Assembly (NCBI RefSeq): GCF_033118175.1
Contig: NC_083698.1
Coordinates: 47,285,501-47,349,500, forward strand
Direction: 5' to 3'
DNA: 64,000 nucleotides
Origin: Dama dama
Lineage: Eukaryota; Chordata; Mammalia; Artiodactyla; Cervidae
In this document: piece after piece, positions 46,099 to 57,500 of the stretch
Layout of the letters: the number at the start of each line of letters is the position of its first letter
Numbering within the stretch: position 1 is the first letter of the stretch
Position numbers and translations under genes: made by a program
The notes under the pieces: generated by a model
The model's input: only the letters and a program-made list of their open reading frames with translations
Told to the model about the DNA's origin: nothing
Database searches by the model: none

Positions 46099-46877
46099 CT
46101 CTCCGTCTGCGCCGCTCAGGCTCCCGGCTGTGCTATATGGAGTGCGCCCCGTGCTGCGCGAGGTTCCAGCCCTCGGGTGTTCCACAAAAGCGCAGAAGGA
46201 AAAGCTGCGCCTGCTCTCTGTGCCTTCCCCGTCAGAGCAGTCCAGGCAGCCAGGGGCTTGGTGGGCGCACTCTCCCCAGGTGTGGCGCGCCCCCTCCCTT
46301 CTGCGGACCCAGTCTCAGTTTCCGCTGGCGCCAGTCGGGTGCGCGCGCCTTCTGCCCTCCGCGTCCCCAGCCCCAGTCCCCGCCCGCGCCGGTCGGGTGC
46401 CTGCGCCCTGTGTCTCGTCGCGACCTTCCCCTCCCCCCTGCCTCCTGCCTCCGGCGGAGCTGGGCCGGTCCGCAGCCTGCGAGCTCCTCTCTGGACCCTC
46501 TCGGTCTCTTTGTTCTGCGAACGGCCGGCAGTGTGTTCGGGCCGGTTAATTTACTCTCTCTCTTTTGGTCTCCCACAGTTCATGTTGGCAACTCACAGAA
46601 GCTCCCTCCGATTGTCCTCAGGGCACTCAGGCCCGGACCCTACCCCAAGCAATGCCGCCTAAGAGCTCCCGGGACGGATCTCCATCCTTAGCTCTTTTGT
46701 CTCACTTTTTATCTTTTATATTTTGTCCTACCTCCTTTCGAAGACAATGGGCTGCTTTTCTGGGCGCCTGATGACCTCAGCTAGCGATCAGAAGTTGTTT
46801 TGCGAAGTTTGCTCTGCGTTCAGTTATTCTTTTGATGAATTTGTAGGAGAGAAAGTGGTCTCCCCGTCCTACTCCTC

Positions 46878-46892
46878 CGCCATCTTGGCTCC
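46878..46892 (-). promoter_or_regulatory. YY1-like site at the L1 5' end
   Basis: On the L1 sense strand the element starts with a G-run followed by GGAGGAGCCAAGATGGCGGA. AAGATGGCGG is a classic YY1 core. A YY1 site near the first bases of human L1 directs accurate start-site choice. The same role is inferred here by position. Confidence 0.65.
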
Positions 46893-46899
46893 TCCCCCC

Positions 46900-46914
46900 T
46901 AAACAGCCACTTTA
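46900..46914 (+). repeat. Right target-site duplication of the full-length L1
   Basis: Exact second copy of taaacagccacttta, abutting the L1 5' end. Confidence 0.95.
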
Positions 46915-47000
46915 GATGGAGATAGTCAGGGAAGGCCTCTCTGAAGAAATGCACTTTAACTAGAAGCTCTATGTCAAGAAGCACCTTGTTACGAAAAGAT
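46915..47000 (-). mobile_element. L2 LINE, antisense (right part, split by L1)
   Basis: 'gtcagggaaggcctctctga' and 'agaaatgcactttaactaga' continue the antisense L2 interrupted by the L1 at 39419-46899. Confidence 0.55.
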
Positions 47001-47499
47001 CCAGCATCCATATGCAATAAATCCATCTTGGTGAGGACAGATCCAGGCTGGCACCATGGAAAGCAGGTGCACAGCTCCTGAACAGAGGCTCACTGGCCCC
47101 TGTGCACACCACCTGTAAACTGAAGGGCTCTGCCTCTTAGGGAGACTGGCCTGTCATTTCTCAGTTGAACAGCTGTTTAGACAGAAGATATTTTGAAGGT
47201 GAATTTTTTTTCAATCAATAGTTTAAAAAAATAATAGACTTAATCAGAAATAAAATGGAGCAAAAATTATAAGTCACTAGCATCAGGAAAACAAAGACTC
47301 CTGGAAATAACCCTTAGAAGAAATCTGCGGAAATTACATGCTAAAAAAGATACATAAACTTCATAAATGTGCAGCAGTATATAATAATTTTAATCAGTTC
47401 CTGAAATTACCAATTCAGCACTCTATAAAATTTTCCACTTAAAATAGGGGTTAAAAATCTAATTCCAACCCCAAATACTTTCCTTTTCAGTTTGACAAA
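47001..47499. other. Non-coding, no feature recognised
   Basis: Intergenic AT-rich DNA between the L2 relic and a decayed L1; nothing supportable. Confidence 0.4.
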
Positions 47500-48480
47500 A
47501 TAATTTTAAATTTTGCTTTGGAAAAATAAAAAATCAAGGCTAGAGAAGAAAAGGAAGCACGGTTGTGTACTTTCCCTATGAAATGCTAGTTATAAAATGA
47601 AGTGTTAGATAAAACATTGGACAGACTGTCAAATTCACATATAAATCATTAGGCACAATAGTCTTGAAAGAGACACACAAATTTAACATTTCAAAATAAA
47701 GCATCATAAGCCCATGGGAAGGATGGGTTTTCTTCCTAAAAAAGTATTGGGAAAATAATTCTTTTTTTTAGAAACAAAATATAGCTGTAGTTTTACCCAT
47801 ACCATGCACTGAAATAAATTGTAGTGCATTAAAGACATGGATATTAAAAGTATAAAATGACTCCAGGATTTCTAAAAGAATACTAAAATAAAATACAGGA
47901 AAACAGCCTGATGTTGGATTCCAGCATTTAAGCAAAGAAGAGAGAGAAAGAAACAGATTGACTATATAAAATTGTCTATATAAACACTGACACAAAATAT
48001 ATATAATACTCTATATTATATATAATAGACTATAATATTACATATATACATAATATAATAACATAAAGAAGATTAAAAGGAAATGACAAATCGAATAAAA
48101 CATTTACAACACTTCCTACAAAATATGACATTTTATTAATCATTAGTCTTCACTGTTCATTAGAAAGTAACTAAAGGACATAAGTAGATAATTCATACAT
48201 AAGAAAGATAGCTGTCTAAGAAACATATTAAAATGTCCAACTTCAGTAGTAATCAAAGATGTGCAAGTTAAGCCATATAATACCATTTTCACCTTCTTTG
48301 ATCGATAAATATTAAAAAGGTTATAATTCCCAGTGATGTCTGAGGGCTGATGATTGAAAAGGACTCATGCACAGCAGCTGACCTGTACTTTGGTGAATTT
48401 CTAGAAAGCATTTTGTGATATGAAGTTGAGAGCCTTACAAAGTTTCTTAAGCCACCCTCCCTCCATTCTCACCCCAAATT
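47500..48480 (+). mobile_element. Ancient L1 (L1ME-like) ORF2 fragment, sense
   Basis: Highly diverged L1. 'aaaatgtccaacttcagtag' and 'taatcaaagatgtgcaagtt', then 'aataccattttcacc', match the order of the ORF2 C-terminal block seen intact at 31300-31370 ('agatgttcaacatcactc', 'gaaatgcaaatcaaaacc', 'gaggtaccattac'). A TATA-rich patch lies at 47990-48060. Confidence 0.45.
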
Positions 48481-49620
48481 AAGATGATCATTTAGCACAA
48501 CCAACTTTTAAAAAATTTCCAACTAAACTCTTATAGTATAGCTGTGACACTTTTAGGTTTTAATGAATAATTTGATCATTTCTTGGCATAGGCTCCATGT
48601 TAGTTTTTAAAGAAAACGTTGGTACTCCCTTGATTCATCTTTGAGAGTTGGGGCAATCTTCTTAGTATCAGTTTTCTAACTTTTATCAAAGGTGTTAATT
48701 CAACTTGATGGACTATTAAAATCTTGGAGTCTTCCCTTTGTTGGCAATGCAATCGTTGGGTCCTCTTATCTCCAAAACACACATATTCAGGAGAATATAT
48801 TTGGAGAACCACTGGCCTAGAAGCAAGCAGGACAAGTAGTCATTTGATTTTTTTTCTTTTTTTGGAGGGAGGGATTGGCAAAAATTTGAGTTGAAAAGTG
48901 AAATTATGATGTGATAGTTTCAATTACATTTCAGCCAGTGTATGAGAGCTATTTTGAGGCCATCTTAACACCCCAGCCAGACTTGGACAGTCACATACTA
49001 CTTTTAATGTGAGATCAGTTCATGGTTTAACAGCTAGACTTTGTTTTTCTCAAGAGCAAGTCTGGTCTTCAACTTTTTTTTTTAATTCTCCATAGTTATT
49101 TGCACAGATAAATGATCAGTATAGATTTGCTAAATGAACTTAATTCATAGAACAACAAATCCTGAGAAGAGCCTATAGAAAGTTCTGGGTGCCTACCCAC
49201 AGCAGCAATTTAGGGTTTACTGAGTAAGCCTGTTAAGGAATGTCACAAAATCCTTATCTTGTCATTATCCCAGTTATAGCTAAGGATAAGCTGAATAAAA
49301 TTTGAGGCTGAAGATTTTAATGACTGTAAAACTCCTTTAAAATTCTCTAGGTGCACTCTACCTCAGGGTGCCAATAACAATGGCAGATAATCATAGGACT
49401 AAAATGGTACTATCCAGTTCATCCAGATCCTTAATTATGCTATGGGGAAAATGACAGGGGGTGTGAGAGACACAAATAAAGGAATTAGCTCTTACTGGAA
49501 AACAATTTTTAAAAACCAACGCTTCTCATGTATCTGCTTTGGAGGTTTCTTTTTTTTTTCTTTTAAGGGAAGATTTCTTGGAATGAGATATTGAGGTTGG
49601 GTATTGAATGTTCTTTGTCT
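48481..49620. other. Non-coding, no feature recognised
   Basis: AT-rich intergenic DNA; no supported gene or classifiable repeat. Confidence 0.4.
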
Positions 49621-49624
49621 TGTT

Positions 49625-49625
<1 letters not shown>

Positions 49626-49656
<31 letters not shown>
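49626..49656. repeat. (TA)n microsatellite
   Basis: About 14 uninterrupted TA units, directly at the left edge of the LTR-like repeat. Confidence 0.9.
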
Positions 49657-49658
<2 letters not shown>

Positions 49659-50460
49659 TTTCAGACCAGAGGTCTTGGGCAATATCCTATTTTGCTCTGA
49701 TCATTAACAAAAGGTACAACGTTCGGCTGCTCACCGCTCAAAAACCAATAAACAGGCCAGGTTGGTGAAAAGGAAAGTTTGCTTTGTTTCAGATGCCAGC
49801 AACTGCAGGGGAGTGCAGACATCTGTCCAGAGGCTGACTCCCCCCCCCCTCCCCGCATTGGCATCCAGTGGGGCAAGAGCTTTTACAGACAGAAGGTGGG
49901 GGTTAAATGCACAAACAGAGCAGTCAGCTCTGACAGTCATCTTCAAATTGGTCATCGGTGGTCTGACCAGCATCATCTTGGCTGTTTTAGGTACAGTTAA
50001 TCTTCAGTTCCAGGGTCCACTTGTTCCCATTCCTTTGAGGCCAGTTCTCAGAAATGTGGTAGCACATGTCGTGGGTACAGTCTGGTTATCATGTAGTTAA
50101 CTTCTTCCACCTGGGGTTTCAGTAGCTATAAGACAGCTCACAGGATATGGCTCAGAATATTATCTATAGTTCTTGAGAAGGATCTAAATGTCCTTGACTA
50201 TGCTTCATGACTACATTATTATTATTTGGTTATATATTATTTAGTTACATATTATTATTTGCTCTATATATTTATTATTTATTTCAAATAATAAATTGAA
50301 ACAATTTTGACTGTTTCAAACAGTCAGAAACAAATTTGAACTGTTTTCCTTTGTTTCTGCATCTCTCATTTCTCTTATTAAACTTATTCTTTGGCTAAAG
50401 TTTTCCACAGACAAAAGGCAGGCAAAGGACATGGGGTGAGGATAGGGTGGGCAGCAAGGA
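49657..50460 (-). mobile_element. Probable ruminant LTR-like repeat, antisense
   Basis: The block from 'ctttcagaccagaggtcttg' through 'aaccaataaacaggccaggt', 'ttggtcatcggtggtctgac' and 'acagttaatcttcagttcc' matches my memory of a repeat family common in ruminant genomes and associated with endogenous retrovirus LTRs. I cannot name the exact family. No internal retroviral genes accompany it, so it would be a solo LTR or fragment. An AT-rich ATTATT patch at 50213-50295 lies inside. The orientation and boundaries are uncertain. Confidence 0.4.
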
Positions 50461-50514
50461 CCATAAAATCCTGCTCTGTTTCATGATGATGTTGAGATTT
50501 TTCTCTCTTTCCAG

Positions 50515-50755
50515 TTATAATAATAGTAATGGCTAACTTGTTTATAGCACTAATTAATCATCAGGCACCATCCTAAGTATTTCACAAATACTAATTCATT
50601 TAACTCAATGCAGTCTTGTTAGACGAGTATTTTTTATCACCTATTTTATAGTTAAGGAATTGGAAGCACAGAAAGATTAAGCAGTTTGTCCGATGTCACA
50701 GAGCTGGTAGTGATAGTGCTGGGCTTCACACATGTCAGGCTCTTCCTGCAATGGG
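50515..50755 (+). mobile_element. MIR SINE, sense
   Basis: Long, well-preserved MIR: 'taataatagtaatggctaac', 'catcaggcaccatcctaagt', 'aatactaattcatttaactc', 'gcacagaaagattaagcag', 'tgtcacagagctggtagtga'. Both the tRNA-related and core parts are visible. Confidence 0.75.
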
Positions 50756-52079
50756 GTAGAGGGTACAGGAAGTCTGTTGACTTTTGAGTGAAACTGCGCA
50801 TATGAAAATGTGGTCTGATCTATAGACCTTTCTGGGCTGTATCTTCCATAGCAGTAAAAATGAGAATCATAATTACTTCCTAAGTTTAATAAAGTAAAAG
50901 ATCATGTATGAGCCAACAACTACAATAGGTCCCTGAGCATGGTGGATACTCAGCATATATGAGGTTCTGTCTTTAATGACAAGAAACTCTCTGAACAAAG
51001 AGTCTGCTTTCTCTGGTAGCCATGTTATCTAGGGCTTCTGTCCTCATCCTCAGAGGCCTGGTGTCAGGAAATAAGAATAACCTGAACATGACCTTAACTC
51101 TCATGTCCCACAGCCTGAACGTTTGGAAGAGCTATCACTCATACCAGCACGTATTTTGAGTAAGTCTCTAAAACTGCATATAAGGAGACGAGAGTGAAGT
51201 CCTCAAGTGAACTGAATCTCCTGGGACTTTTCTATGGTGATGTAGTGGTGTGTTATTTTTAAGCACTAACAGACATAGGCCTCACCAAAGCTTCTAGGTT
51301 TTTTCAAAGCTGTAAGACAAAGAGGTGTATGGCATAAAGATTCTGATGCATACTTCTGGGGTGAGTCTCTACCATCTCAAAGCAACCCCCAAACGAGATA
51401 AGCCTTGGTGGGCCCCAAAGTGAGGAGGGTGGGCCTGCCAGGGCCATTGGCCTGCAGTTCACTGTTGAGTGTCCAGGGCCCTGGACTCTGCCTGCTGCCC
51501 CTCCCTGATGCAAAACCTGGACAGCCTGCCTTCCACAGACCTGGAGATTTGCAGATCTTGTCTGAGGATGATATGAGGAAAAGCCTTGCTCTCTGACCAA
51601 GGTGGAATAGGACAAACCTATTGGAAATGTGTGTATGTTCCAGGGGCGAGGATCAAAGTGTCACCATGGCATTTGCCTCTGAGGAGTTCTCTGGAAATGG
51701 GTGGAATGAAACGCATGGTGTTTACAATGCAGCACTTGACAGTAATAGGGCTCCCCCAGCCTGGCCCATATGACTGTTATTATATAAAAGCTGATGCTTC
51801 CTGGAACACTATTCCAAGAGTATTGCATGAAATGACTCACTGGGTCTTCACAATGGCCTTATTGTCTCTTACCATGAAGTAGCAGAGACTCAGAGAACCC
51901 AGCAGCCCTCTCTCCAACACCTCCTCATCTGCTGCCCATCTTTAATGACCGCCCCCTGCTCTCCGGGAGAAACCAGTCTCCATCACACAGCTGCTGGTAA
52001 GGCCCTTCAGGACCTAGCATCCAAACAGCCCTTGGGGTCATTATTTTTTCTCCTTCATATACCACATTCAGGTTGTGAT
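50756..52079. other. Non-coding, no feature recognised
   Basis: Unique-looking intergenic DNA. Opposed open frames around 51304-51882 have no conserved domain. Confidence 0.4.
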
Positions 52080-52415
52080 GAATTGGGTTCAGGTCTCCAA
52101 ATGTATTATATTTTCCATGACTGCAGGACCTTTGCACAGGACCTCCACCTGAAATCACCTCTCTCTTACTCCCTAAGCAGGATAATCACTACTCGGACTT
52201 TGAGGTAAACTTAGATCCAGCAGTTACCCCTATTGTTTATTGCTTACTTTTCTTTGCTTATCAGACACATTTTACTTTATTGTATTGACTGATATAACTG
52301 TTGTTTTCCCCCCTCTAGATTCAAGGCTCCATGTGGCCAGACTTTTTCCACAGAACATGGAGTGTACATTCGAGTGGGTCATCAAAAAATGTTTTTTTGA
52401 TGAATGAGAGATTGA
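52080..52415 (+). mobile_element. L2 LINE 3' end, sense
   Basis: 'gcaggacctttgcacaggac' and 'gtttattgcttacttttctt', then 'ctagattcaaggctccatgt', and the end 'gatgaatgag' follow the L2 3' UTR order, with heavy divergence. Confidence 0.5.
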
Positions 52416-52784
52416 CTTTCTTTCGCTCTGCTGTCTCAGCCACACTACTGTTCCACCCCTAAAAATCAGAATTTAAAGTGCCTGTTGATAATTATCATCA
52501 GTTTGACTTAACTAATCCTTTATTGTCTCTATCCTTGCCAAGCAAAAGCAAAAATCTTTCTATGCCAAAATCCTTAGTTCAAAAGAAGTTATAATGTCAA
52601 ACAATGAAAGAAAGCAGTTAAAAGAAATGATTTTTTTTTTTTTTATAGCTATTCTCCTGTTTCCCTCGAAGCCACTGACACATGCATAACCCTGGTCTCT
52701 CTGTAACCTTACAGCCCCGGAAACCACACATCATGTGCTTTGGATCTCACATATCACTCATGCTCAGAGGCAGGGCAAGAATGG

Positions 52785-52995
52785 AAAAAGCTTTGGTTTT
52801 AGGGTAAAACAAACTCAGGTCATATTCCCAGCAGAGCCACTCTCTAGATATGTGAATTTGTGCATGAAGTTAAATCTCTCAGGGTCTCAGTTTCCTCTTC
52901 TCTGAAATGGGGATACTAACATGGACTTCATGAAGTGGTTATGAGGGTTCAAGGAAATAAATGTCAAGTGTCTGGTGAAGGGACAAACTTATAGC
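52785..52995 (+). mobile_element. MIR SINE, sense
   Basis: 'gcagagccactctctagata', 'tgaagttaaatctctcaggg', 'tcagtttcctcttctctgaa' and 'atggggatactaac' are successive MIR blocks. Confidence 0.65.
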
Positions 52996-53164
52996 TGATG
53001 CCAATTTTCTTTTCTTTCTTCTTTCTTTGCCTTATCCCATGGGATTTTGGTCCAGGAATTTTATAGCATCTTTGCAGGAATTATTGACTGGGCTTCAGTG
53101 GGTCTGTGAACACCCTGATATTACATGAAGAGCTGTGGAAGTTGATAAGGGCTTTTATTTCTAG

Positions 53165-53426
53165 AGAGTATGTGGATCAGTTTCCTGAGGCTGCTGCAAC
53201 AAAGGATCATAAACTTGGTGGCTTAAACAATAGAAAACTTTGGCCTCACATATGGAGGCTAGAGGTCTGCACTCAAGGTGTCTGCAGGGTTGGTTCCTTC
53301 TGAAGGTGGTGAGGGACAATCTGTTTCAAGCCTCTTTCCAGTTTCTGGTGGTCTCAGGAACTCCTTCGCTTTAGAAGGTATTTACGTTGTGTCCTCACAT
53401 TGTCTTCCTCTATACATGTCTCTGTG
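53165..53426 (-). mobile_element. MLT1-type (ERVL-MaLR) LTR, antisense, left part
   Basis: 'cagtttcctgaggctgctgc', 'ttggtggcttaaacaataga', 'gtctgcagggttggttcctt' is an MLT1 LTR in reverse. It is split by a SINE and resumes at 53594. It is a non-coding relic of an ancient mammalian MaLR element. Confidence 0.8.
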
Positions 53427-53583
53427 TCTCCTCTGTCCATGGGATTTCCCAGGAAAGAATACTGGAGTGGGTTGACATTTCCTTCTTCAGGGGATGTTCC
53501 CAACCCAGGGATCTAACTCTTGGCTCCTGCTGCATCTCCTCCATGCAGGTGACTTCTTTACTGCTGAGTCACCAGGGAAGCCC
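53427..53583 (-). mobile_element. Bov-tA SINE inside the MLT1 LTR, antisense, with TSD
   Basis: A Bov-tA fragment in reverse ('tctgtccatgggatttccca', 'actggagtgggttgacattt', head 'gctgagtcaccagggaagcc') lacking the far BovB-like tail end. It is flanked by the 10-bp repeat tgtctctgtg (53417-53426 and 53584-53593). Confidence 0.85.
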
Positions 53584-53593
53584 TGTCTCTGTG

Positions 53594-53765
53594 CTCAGAT
53601 GTCCTTTTTGTATAAGGTATCAGTTATATTGGATTAAGGCTCACTCTAATTACCTCACCTTGAACTTAACCAATTGCAAAGACCCTATTTCCAAATTACA
53701 TCATATTCCCAGGATCTGGGGTTAAATTTCAACATATCTCTTTAGAGGTGACACAATTCATTCAT
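53594..53765 (-). mobile_element. MLT1-type LTR, antisense, right part
   Basis: 'ttggattaaggctcactcta', 'gcaaagaccctatttccaaa', 'tttcaacatatctctttaga' and 'ggtgacacaattcattcata' complete the MLT1 LTR interrupted by the SINE. Confidence 0.8.
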
Positions 53766-53934
53766 AGCAATACCCATAGCTTTCACTGGATTCCTAAAGG
53801 AGTCTTTAGCCCTTCTAAAGATTAAAAACTAATGGCTGGAAAATCTGCTTTATGGCTTGTCTTATATAAATCTAATCAACAAGTTTGTAGGCTGGAGATG
53901 TGCCAGGGTGTGTCTTAAATGCTAAATCACGGAG

Positions 53935-53935
<1 letters not shown>

Positions 53936-53979
<44 letters not shown>

Positions 53980-53980
53980 C
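53936..53980. repeat. (CAA)n microsatellite
   Basis: About 15 pure CAA units. The poly-Asn or poly-Leu open frames through it are artefacts of the repeat. Confidence 0.9.
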
Positions 53981-54129
53981 GTGATTTTGATGGGATTATT
54001 TAGGCATGTACTAATGGATGGAGAGTACAGAAAGTCTCTTTTCACACCAGACTTGATTCTGGTTGGCAACCGTTGCTGTTTGGTTAAAATCTTAATGGCT
54101 GTGTTAAGAATTCCTTGATCCCCACTCAT

Positions 54130-54560
54130 AAAGTTTACATTCCCGTGGGTGAGACACTTTTATCAAATAACATAAATGAACATATAATTATACATTGAGA
54201 TTAATGCTAGGATAGAAAGAAAAATGATTCCATAAAAGCATATAATTAAGGAATTTGACTTGGCCTGAATTAGTCAGGGAAGGTTTCACTGAGGAAATGA
54301 TGCTTCCTCTGAGATTGGAAAAACAAATTCAAGTGCACCTAAGGAGAAGAGTATTTCAGGCAGAGGAACAGCACATACAAAGGCCCTGTGGTAGGAGGGA
54401 ACATGTTACCTTAGAGAAATTAAAAGAAAGCCAATGAGGCTGGAGCAGAGATTTGGAAGTGGGAGAGAGAATGGTGTGAGGTGAAGCTAAAGGACTTTTG
54501 GATATTGTGAATAATTTGGGGCCTCATCCTAGGAGAAATGGGAAACCACCAAAAGTTGTC
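54130..54560 (-). mobile_element. L2 LINE, antisense
   Basis: 'gtcagggaaggtttcactga', 'agagtatttcaggcagagga', 'acaaaggccctgtggtagga', 'ggctggagcagagatttgga' and 'ggggcctcatcctagg' follow the antisense L2 3' UTR order. Confidence 0.6.
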
Positions 54561-57500
54561 TCCATCTTAAACCTGTGTTTCAACCTATACTCTTAGCCTT
54601 ACTCCTCTAGACTTTTTAAAATTCTTAGCCCTGGTTCTTCAGAGATGTACTTTATTCTGGTACCTTCCTATTACTCTGGCTATGCCTTTTCAGTGTTATT
54701 ATTTATTTTTTTCTGCCTGTTCCTTATATGTTGCCTTCCACTCTCTTCCTGAGTCACCTCATCCTATTGCATCATTTCAGCTACCACCCCTCTGCAGACA
54801 CGTCCAAAACGTTTTCTCTGGGCTGCAGTTGCCTTTTGCTATTTGCTTATGAAATACACACTACACAGTTTTGATCACATGAATATCAACATGGTCTGCT
54901 TGAACTCTGTTTTGGAATGCTCTGCGTAACTTCTACATAGACGATGTTATTAAATCCATATCATTTGGACTATTAACACAGATTTGCCACAGGGCGAAAG
55001 AGAATGAATCACCTTTCAAGAGGCTTGACCAAGGATTGCTGGGGTGCTCTCGGCAAGGCCTCCCAGTCAGCAGTGGAAACAGCTGACAGACAGTTTGCTT
55101 TGTGCTCTCCTTATACATGAAACACATGCTTTGAGTTTGTTGAGGTTTCTGCTCATCTTCCCTGAGGGACCCTGACTCAGGGTTACAGTCACTCTCTGCT
55201 TACGTCCATGTGGGTGTAGAACATCTCCTAGCCAGTGGCTGAATGCATTTGAATGTCGATGTGGCAAGGTCTACGTGAGTACTGAAAATCAGATTTAATT
55301 GGAAGCCGGTGGGTCTGATGCTCAGTGATGCTTCTAAGGTACCTATTGTGGAAGAGAATCTGAAAGAATAGAGGAAGAAAGAGAGAGGGAAGAAAGGAGC
55401 AAGAGAGAAAAAGATCCAAACCAGTATTTACTAAACACAGCACGGTTTGCTTTCACATATATATTAATACTTAACCCTCACAAGCATGCTGGCAAGGTGG
55501 GTATTTGGGGCTGGGAATCAATCATTTTTATTTTGTAGTTGATGTTCATTCGATTATATCTCAAAGTCTAGATCATGGGTTTGGTGAAAAATCAAAACTT
55601 TGAGTCATACTGGTTTCTCTCACTCCCATGAAGACTCACCTACCATCGAGTTTTCTGAGTATTTTCCTTGAGATATCTTGTCCTGACCCTACATATTTAA
55701 GTTAAGACTAGTCAGCCAGAAACTCAAACCACATGGTACTCAAACCACAAAACCAGAAACTCAAACCACAGCAAATACTGGCAAGCAAAGGAACCCACAG
55801 TTGAACTGAGACAATCAACTCTGTCCTAGCCCCTAAATCTCTCCCATTTTATGGCAGTTCTTCCTGAATGCTAGTCTAGGTTTGTCCTCCTGATGTGGCT
55901 CAGTTCACAGTCTTTGAAACTGAACTTGTTTTTTCTTGTGTGTGTTTTTTTTAACTGGCTTTAACTCAGTACTTAAAAGGATTCAGCTGCCGGGCCCCTC
56001 ATGGATCATATTACACTTATTTTATTTCTTTGGATGCTTCATAATTTTACCTGAGCACAAAATTCTCATACTTGTCTACTTGGCTGATACTTCACATGCT
56101 CCAATGCTGAACCCCTCTAGGACAGGAGAGAACTCAGAAAGGACTATGTGTGGAACAATCAGTTATAAGAAGAGCCTTTGAGTACTTCAGCAACAGCTTC
56201 CTTAAATTGTTTGTACTCTCCCCTGCTCCCATGACAGAAATATTACATTATGAAATTTGAAGGGAAGTTTGTCCAGCAAGAATTATCTGTTCTAGTCATC
56301 ATTAATGGATTATATTGAGCAAGTGCTCATTCAGCCAAACCCCGTTACTCTGGGCAAATTCTTTTCTGCTCAATTCAATTTGTCATTCTATCCCTGGGGA
56401 CTCCAAAAATTTTGTACAAAATCTATTAGATATATAGTAATCGCTCTCCAGTGGTGAGTTCCTGTTTTGGATAATCCCAAGATATGTGCATCTACTTCTG
56501 GATTTTTTTTTTTTTTGCCTCAGTGCTCAGAGTTTTGCAGCTAATACTGGTGCACTGAATTTTTGGAAGAGTTTACATTCTCAAAGTCACCTTCAGCCAT
56601 GATGTCCAAACACTGCTAAATCATTCCCTGCTCCACACTTGCTGCTATTCCTTATTATCTACATCTGGGCACTGACTGAGACATGATTCAACCCATTTCC
56701 ATTGTTTCAACAGACAAACAAGAAAATTATCCAAGGTCTTTGCTGCAGTTTTAAGCAGATAGAAGGGGATGCAGTCTAAGAATGAACATGAAAGCTCTTC
56801 AAAAGCCCCTTGGAAATTGCTCCATGATGCTTGGCTAACTCTTTCAATAATTCTCTCTCCTGTCTTTTCCCTTCTCCCCAGTTCCCACATCCACGTTCTT
56901 TACTAATTGAGAGGAGCTGAGTTCTTTCTTTACTTCCTTTCCTTTTCTTACCAAGGCTCTCAATGACTCAGCTATTCCAAGTGGTTTGTCCAGGTATTTT
57001 GCTAAATTAAGGCAGTTGTTTCCATAAGAGCTGGCAACTAAGATGATAGCTTTTTTTTTGCAGAACATAAATACAGAGCATTTATTGTTACTAGAGGAGT
57101 CGTACACCCACATGGATATAAACCTAAAACTGGCAATGGCAACTCTCTTTTATTGAACTCTACAGGTGTTTTCATCCCCCCTACCTTAAAAAAAAAAAGA
57201 TATTTCATTCTGGGCATTCACATCTTCTCAGCTGCAGCATATTTAAATTACTCCATATCTATCTCTAGGCAGCATGAGAAGGTGCAGAATGGGGCAAATG
57301 AGCAGTCCCCAGACACACTTCTGATACACACTCTGGGTGCTGTCTACATGAGAGTATCACATCTTCTGTATTTCAGTGATGGACTGGAGTATGCTCTGAT
57401 TGTCGAAACTTCACTTTCATCCAGGTCCCTAAAAATCAGGCAGGGAGGTGAATCCCTTGGCCTGACAAGTGAAACCAAGTCAACCAGTTATTAAGATAAT

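Larger units (their letters stand above)
39419..46899 (-). mobile_element. Full-length young L1 retrotransposon
   Basis: A 7.48-kb L1 on the minus strand with all parts in order. From right to left: a G-rich 5' start at 46899, a 2.3-kb 5' UTR, ORF1 (44551 to 43632), a 51-nt spacer, ORF2 (43580 to 39761), a short 3' UTR, and an A-tail interrupted by T (39419-39462 on the + strand as poly-T). A perfect 15-bp target duplication encloses it. Each ORF is broken once by a homopolymer length change, and the ORF2 Cys/His motif has lost one Cys, so this copy is probably not autonomously active, though it is close to intact. The tail follows CCCACTGG directly, about 38 nt earlier than in the L1 at 27583-32223. 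Confidence 0.97.
44552..46899 (-). promoter_or_regulatory. L1 5' UTR / internal promoter
   Basis: About 2.35 kb of non-coding L1 leader. The distal 1 kb (45900-46899) is GC- and CpG-rich, unlike the AT-rich surroundings, and is expected to act as an internal Pol II promoter, normally silenced by CpG methylation. It contains a 19-bp tandem repeat (46004-46098), a YY1-like site at the very start, and, nearer ORF1, a long A-rich tract on the + strand (45440-45720; T-rich in the L1 RNA). Open frames on the + strand here are antisense. Confidence 0.8.

Noticed and set aside
53900..54129. Poly-Asn / poly-Leu frames
   Set aside because: Pure translation of the CAA microsatellite.
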